A stretch of DNA of 64,000 nt from Blepharisma stoltei (Eukaryota; Ciliophora; Heterotrichea; Heterotrichida; Blepharismidae), in contig CAJZBQ010000020.1 in assembly GCA_914767885.1 (NCBI GenBank), positions 248,001 through 312,000 of the forward strand, given 5' to 3'. Shown in pieces: positions 63,510-64,000 of this stretch. Numbering within the stretch: the stretch's first letter is position 1; the number at the start of each line of letters is the position of its first letter. The position numbers were made by a program, and so were the translations under genes. A model generated the notes under the pieces. The model ran no database searches. It was given only the letters and a program-made list of their open reading frames with translations, and had not been told where the DNA came from.

Positions 63510-64000
63510 ATGGCACATTATAATCAAGCTCAGGAAATTCGTTATGCAATAGAGCAAGATGACTTAAATTTTTTAAAACACCACCTAACCAAACACAATG
63601 TAAACATTGAAGTTAAATTTGTATGAATTATTCTTATTAAAAGCTTATATGTTTGCATCCATTATGGGGTTGCTTTACCAGCGCTTCAGCCATTTTTACA
63701 CGGGTTAGGCCCACAGGTCTCTGGATTGATCTGCGTTGGAAATCAAGGCATGCTTTCAAATGCCTTACCGACTTCGACTGCTCATGAATAAGCGACTAAG
63801 TTACTTCTTTGGTGCCTGTGACAAATAAAGACTCCTTTGTGCTGCAGGATTGAAGCGGCGAACTAAAGGCCTTTTATCTTTCTCTAGATCTTGCCAGAAG
63901 GCTGCTAGCTTCCCTCCAAGTTATCTACTGGTATTTGCCTGTATAAAATTTCGGTACAAACAAAGCCTCCTAATCATAAAATGCAAAGTGAATGGTCCCG
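63510..64000 (+). CDS. Ankyrin-like protein, 3' part beyond window
   Basis: ATG at 63510 gives MAHYNQAQEIRYAIEQDDLNFLKHHLTKHNVNIEV, the pattern of an ankyrin repeat. It continues through KFVWIILIKSLYVCIHYGVAL, another ankyrin-like stretch (a UGA Trp included). From about 63676 (TA) the sequence becomes GC-rich and stops looking like ankyrin, so an IES probably begins there and runs past the window end. Real coding support covers about 63510-63675. Confidence 0.6.
63676..64000. other. Probable start of a GC-rich IES
   Basis: GC content jumps at TA 63676-63677, the ankyrin pattern ends there, and stops follow (TAA near 63790). It resembles the GC-rich interiors of the IESs at 18713 and 20412. 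The right boundary is outside the window. Confidence 0.45.

Overview
This is ciliate DNA, and specifically germline (micronuclear) DNA or a germline reconstruction. It is best explained as a heterotrich of the Blepharisma type. Four things in the sequence show this. (1) UGA is read as tryptophan throughout: the MAK-type kinase, the PEX4-like E2, the ADP-ribosylglycohydrolases and the OSCA/TMEM63 channels only become full-length, with Trp at expected places, when TGA is sense and TAA/TAG are stops. (2) Introns are 15-16 nt, GT...AG. (3) Genes are packed with short spacers at about one third GC. (4) More than twenty genes or gene halves are interrupted by segments flanked by a shared TA. Removing each segment together with one TA restores a single frame, so these are internal eliminated sequences (IESs). 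Many are copies of a roughly 320-395 bp MITE with termini like CTCCCCCTCCGTGAGCGAAC. This matches what I know of the Blepharisma stoltei germline, whose most abundant IES repeat is a pogo-derived MITE; the species name is inference.

Layout. 0-3.2 kb: membrane-anchored bZIP factor (+), then sphingosine-1-phosphate lyase (-). 3.2-6.2 kb: gene-free, with a palindromic element, a second MITE family holding a nested first-family MITE, and an unexplained GC-rich island. 6.2-11.7 kb (+): ABHD17-like hydrolase, tRNA-Leu(CAA), a coiled-coil protein, a probable mitochondrial protein, and a MAK/ICK ciliary kinase. 11.8-15.9 kb (-): acyl-CoA oxidase with PTS2, and a B-box/kelch protein. 16-24.4 kb: RING protein (+), two ADP-ribosylglycohydrolase paralogues (-), PEX4-like E2 (+), zinc-finger protein (+). 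24.7-33.5 kb (-): one giant surface-protein gene (about 2564 aa; IPT/TIG, cysteine-rich repeats, many TM segments), which looks like several genes until two IESs are removed. 33.6-37.4 kb (+): M20 amidohydrolase and an ankyrin protein. 37.9-41.8 kb (-): six small genes. 42-45.8 kb (+): IFI44-like GTPase and two unknown proteins. 46.3-52.4 kb (-): a second giant kelch/cysteine-rich/TM surface protein with four mini-introns and three large or small IESs. 52.6-53.9 kb (-): tandem four-TM paralogues. 54.4-55.9 kb: degenerate coding DNA. 56.2-61.4 kb (-): tandem OSCA/TMEM63 channels. 61.5-63.0 kb (-): TPR-like protein. 63.5 kb to end (+): start of an ankyrin-like gene that runs into a GC-rich, IES-like segment.

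Genes with related roles: ciliary/cortical signalling (MAK kinase, OSCA channels, surface receptors) and peroxisome function (acyl-CoA oxidase with PTS2, PEX4). No operon logic is expected.

The main novelty is in the eliminated DNA: several MITE families with unrelated terminal words but the same architecture, 3-bp TWA target duplications, one copy flanked by TCA instead of TA, nested insertions, near-perfect palindromes, GC-rich IESs with long direct repeats, and paralogue-specific insertions that date after gene duplication. All model lengths below were checked arithmetically: CDS minus introns minus IESs is a multiple of three in every completed model.
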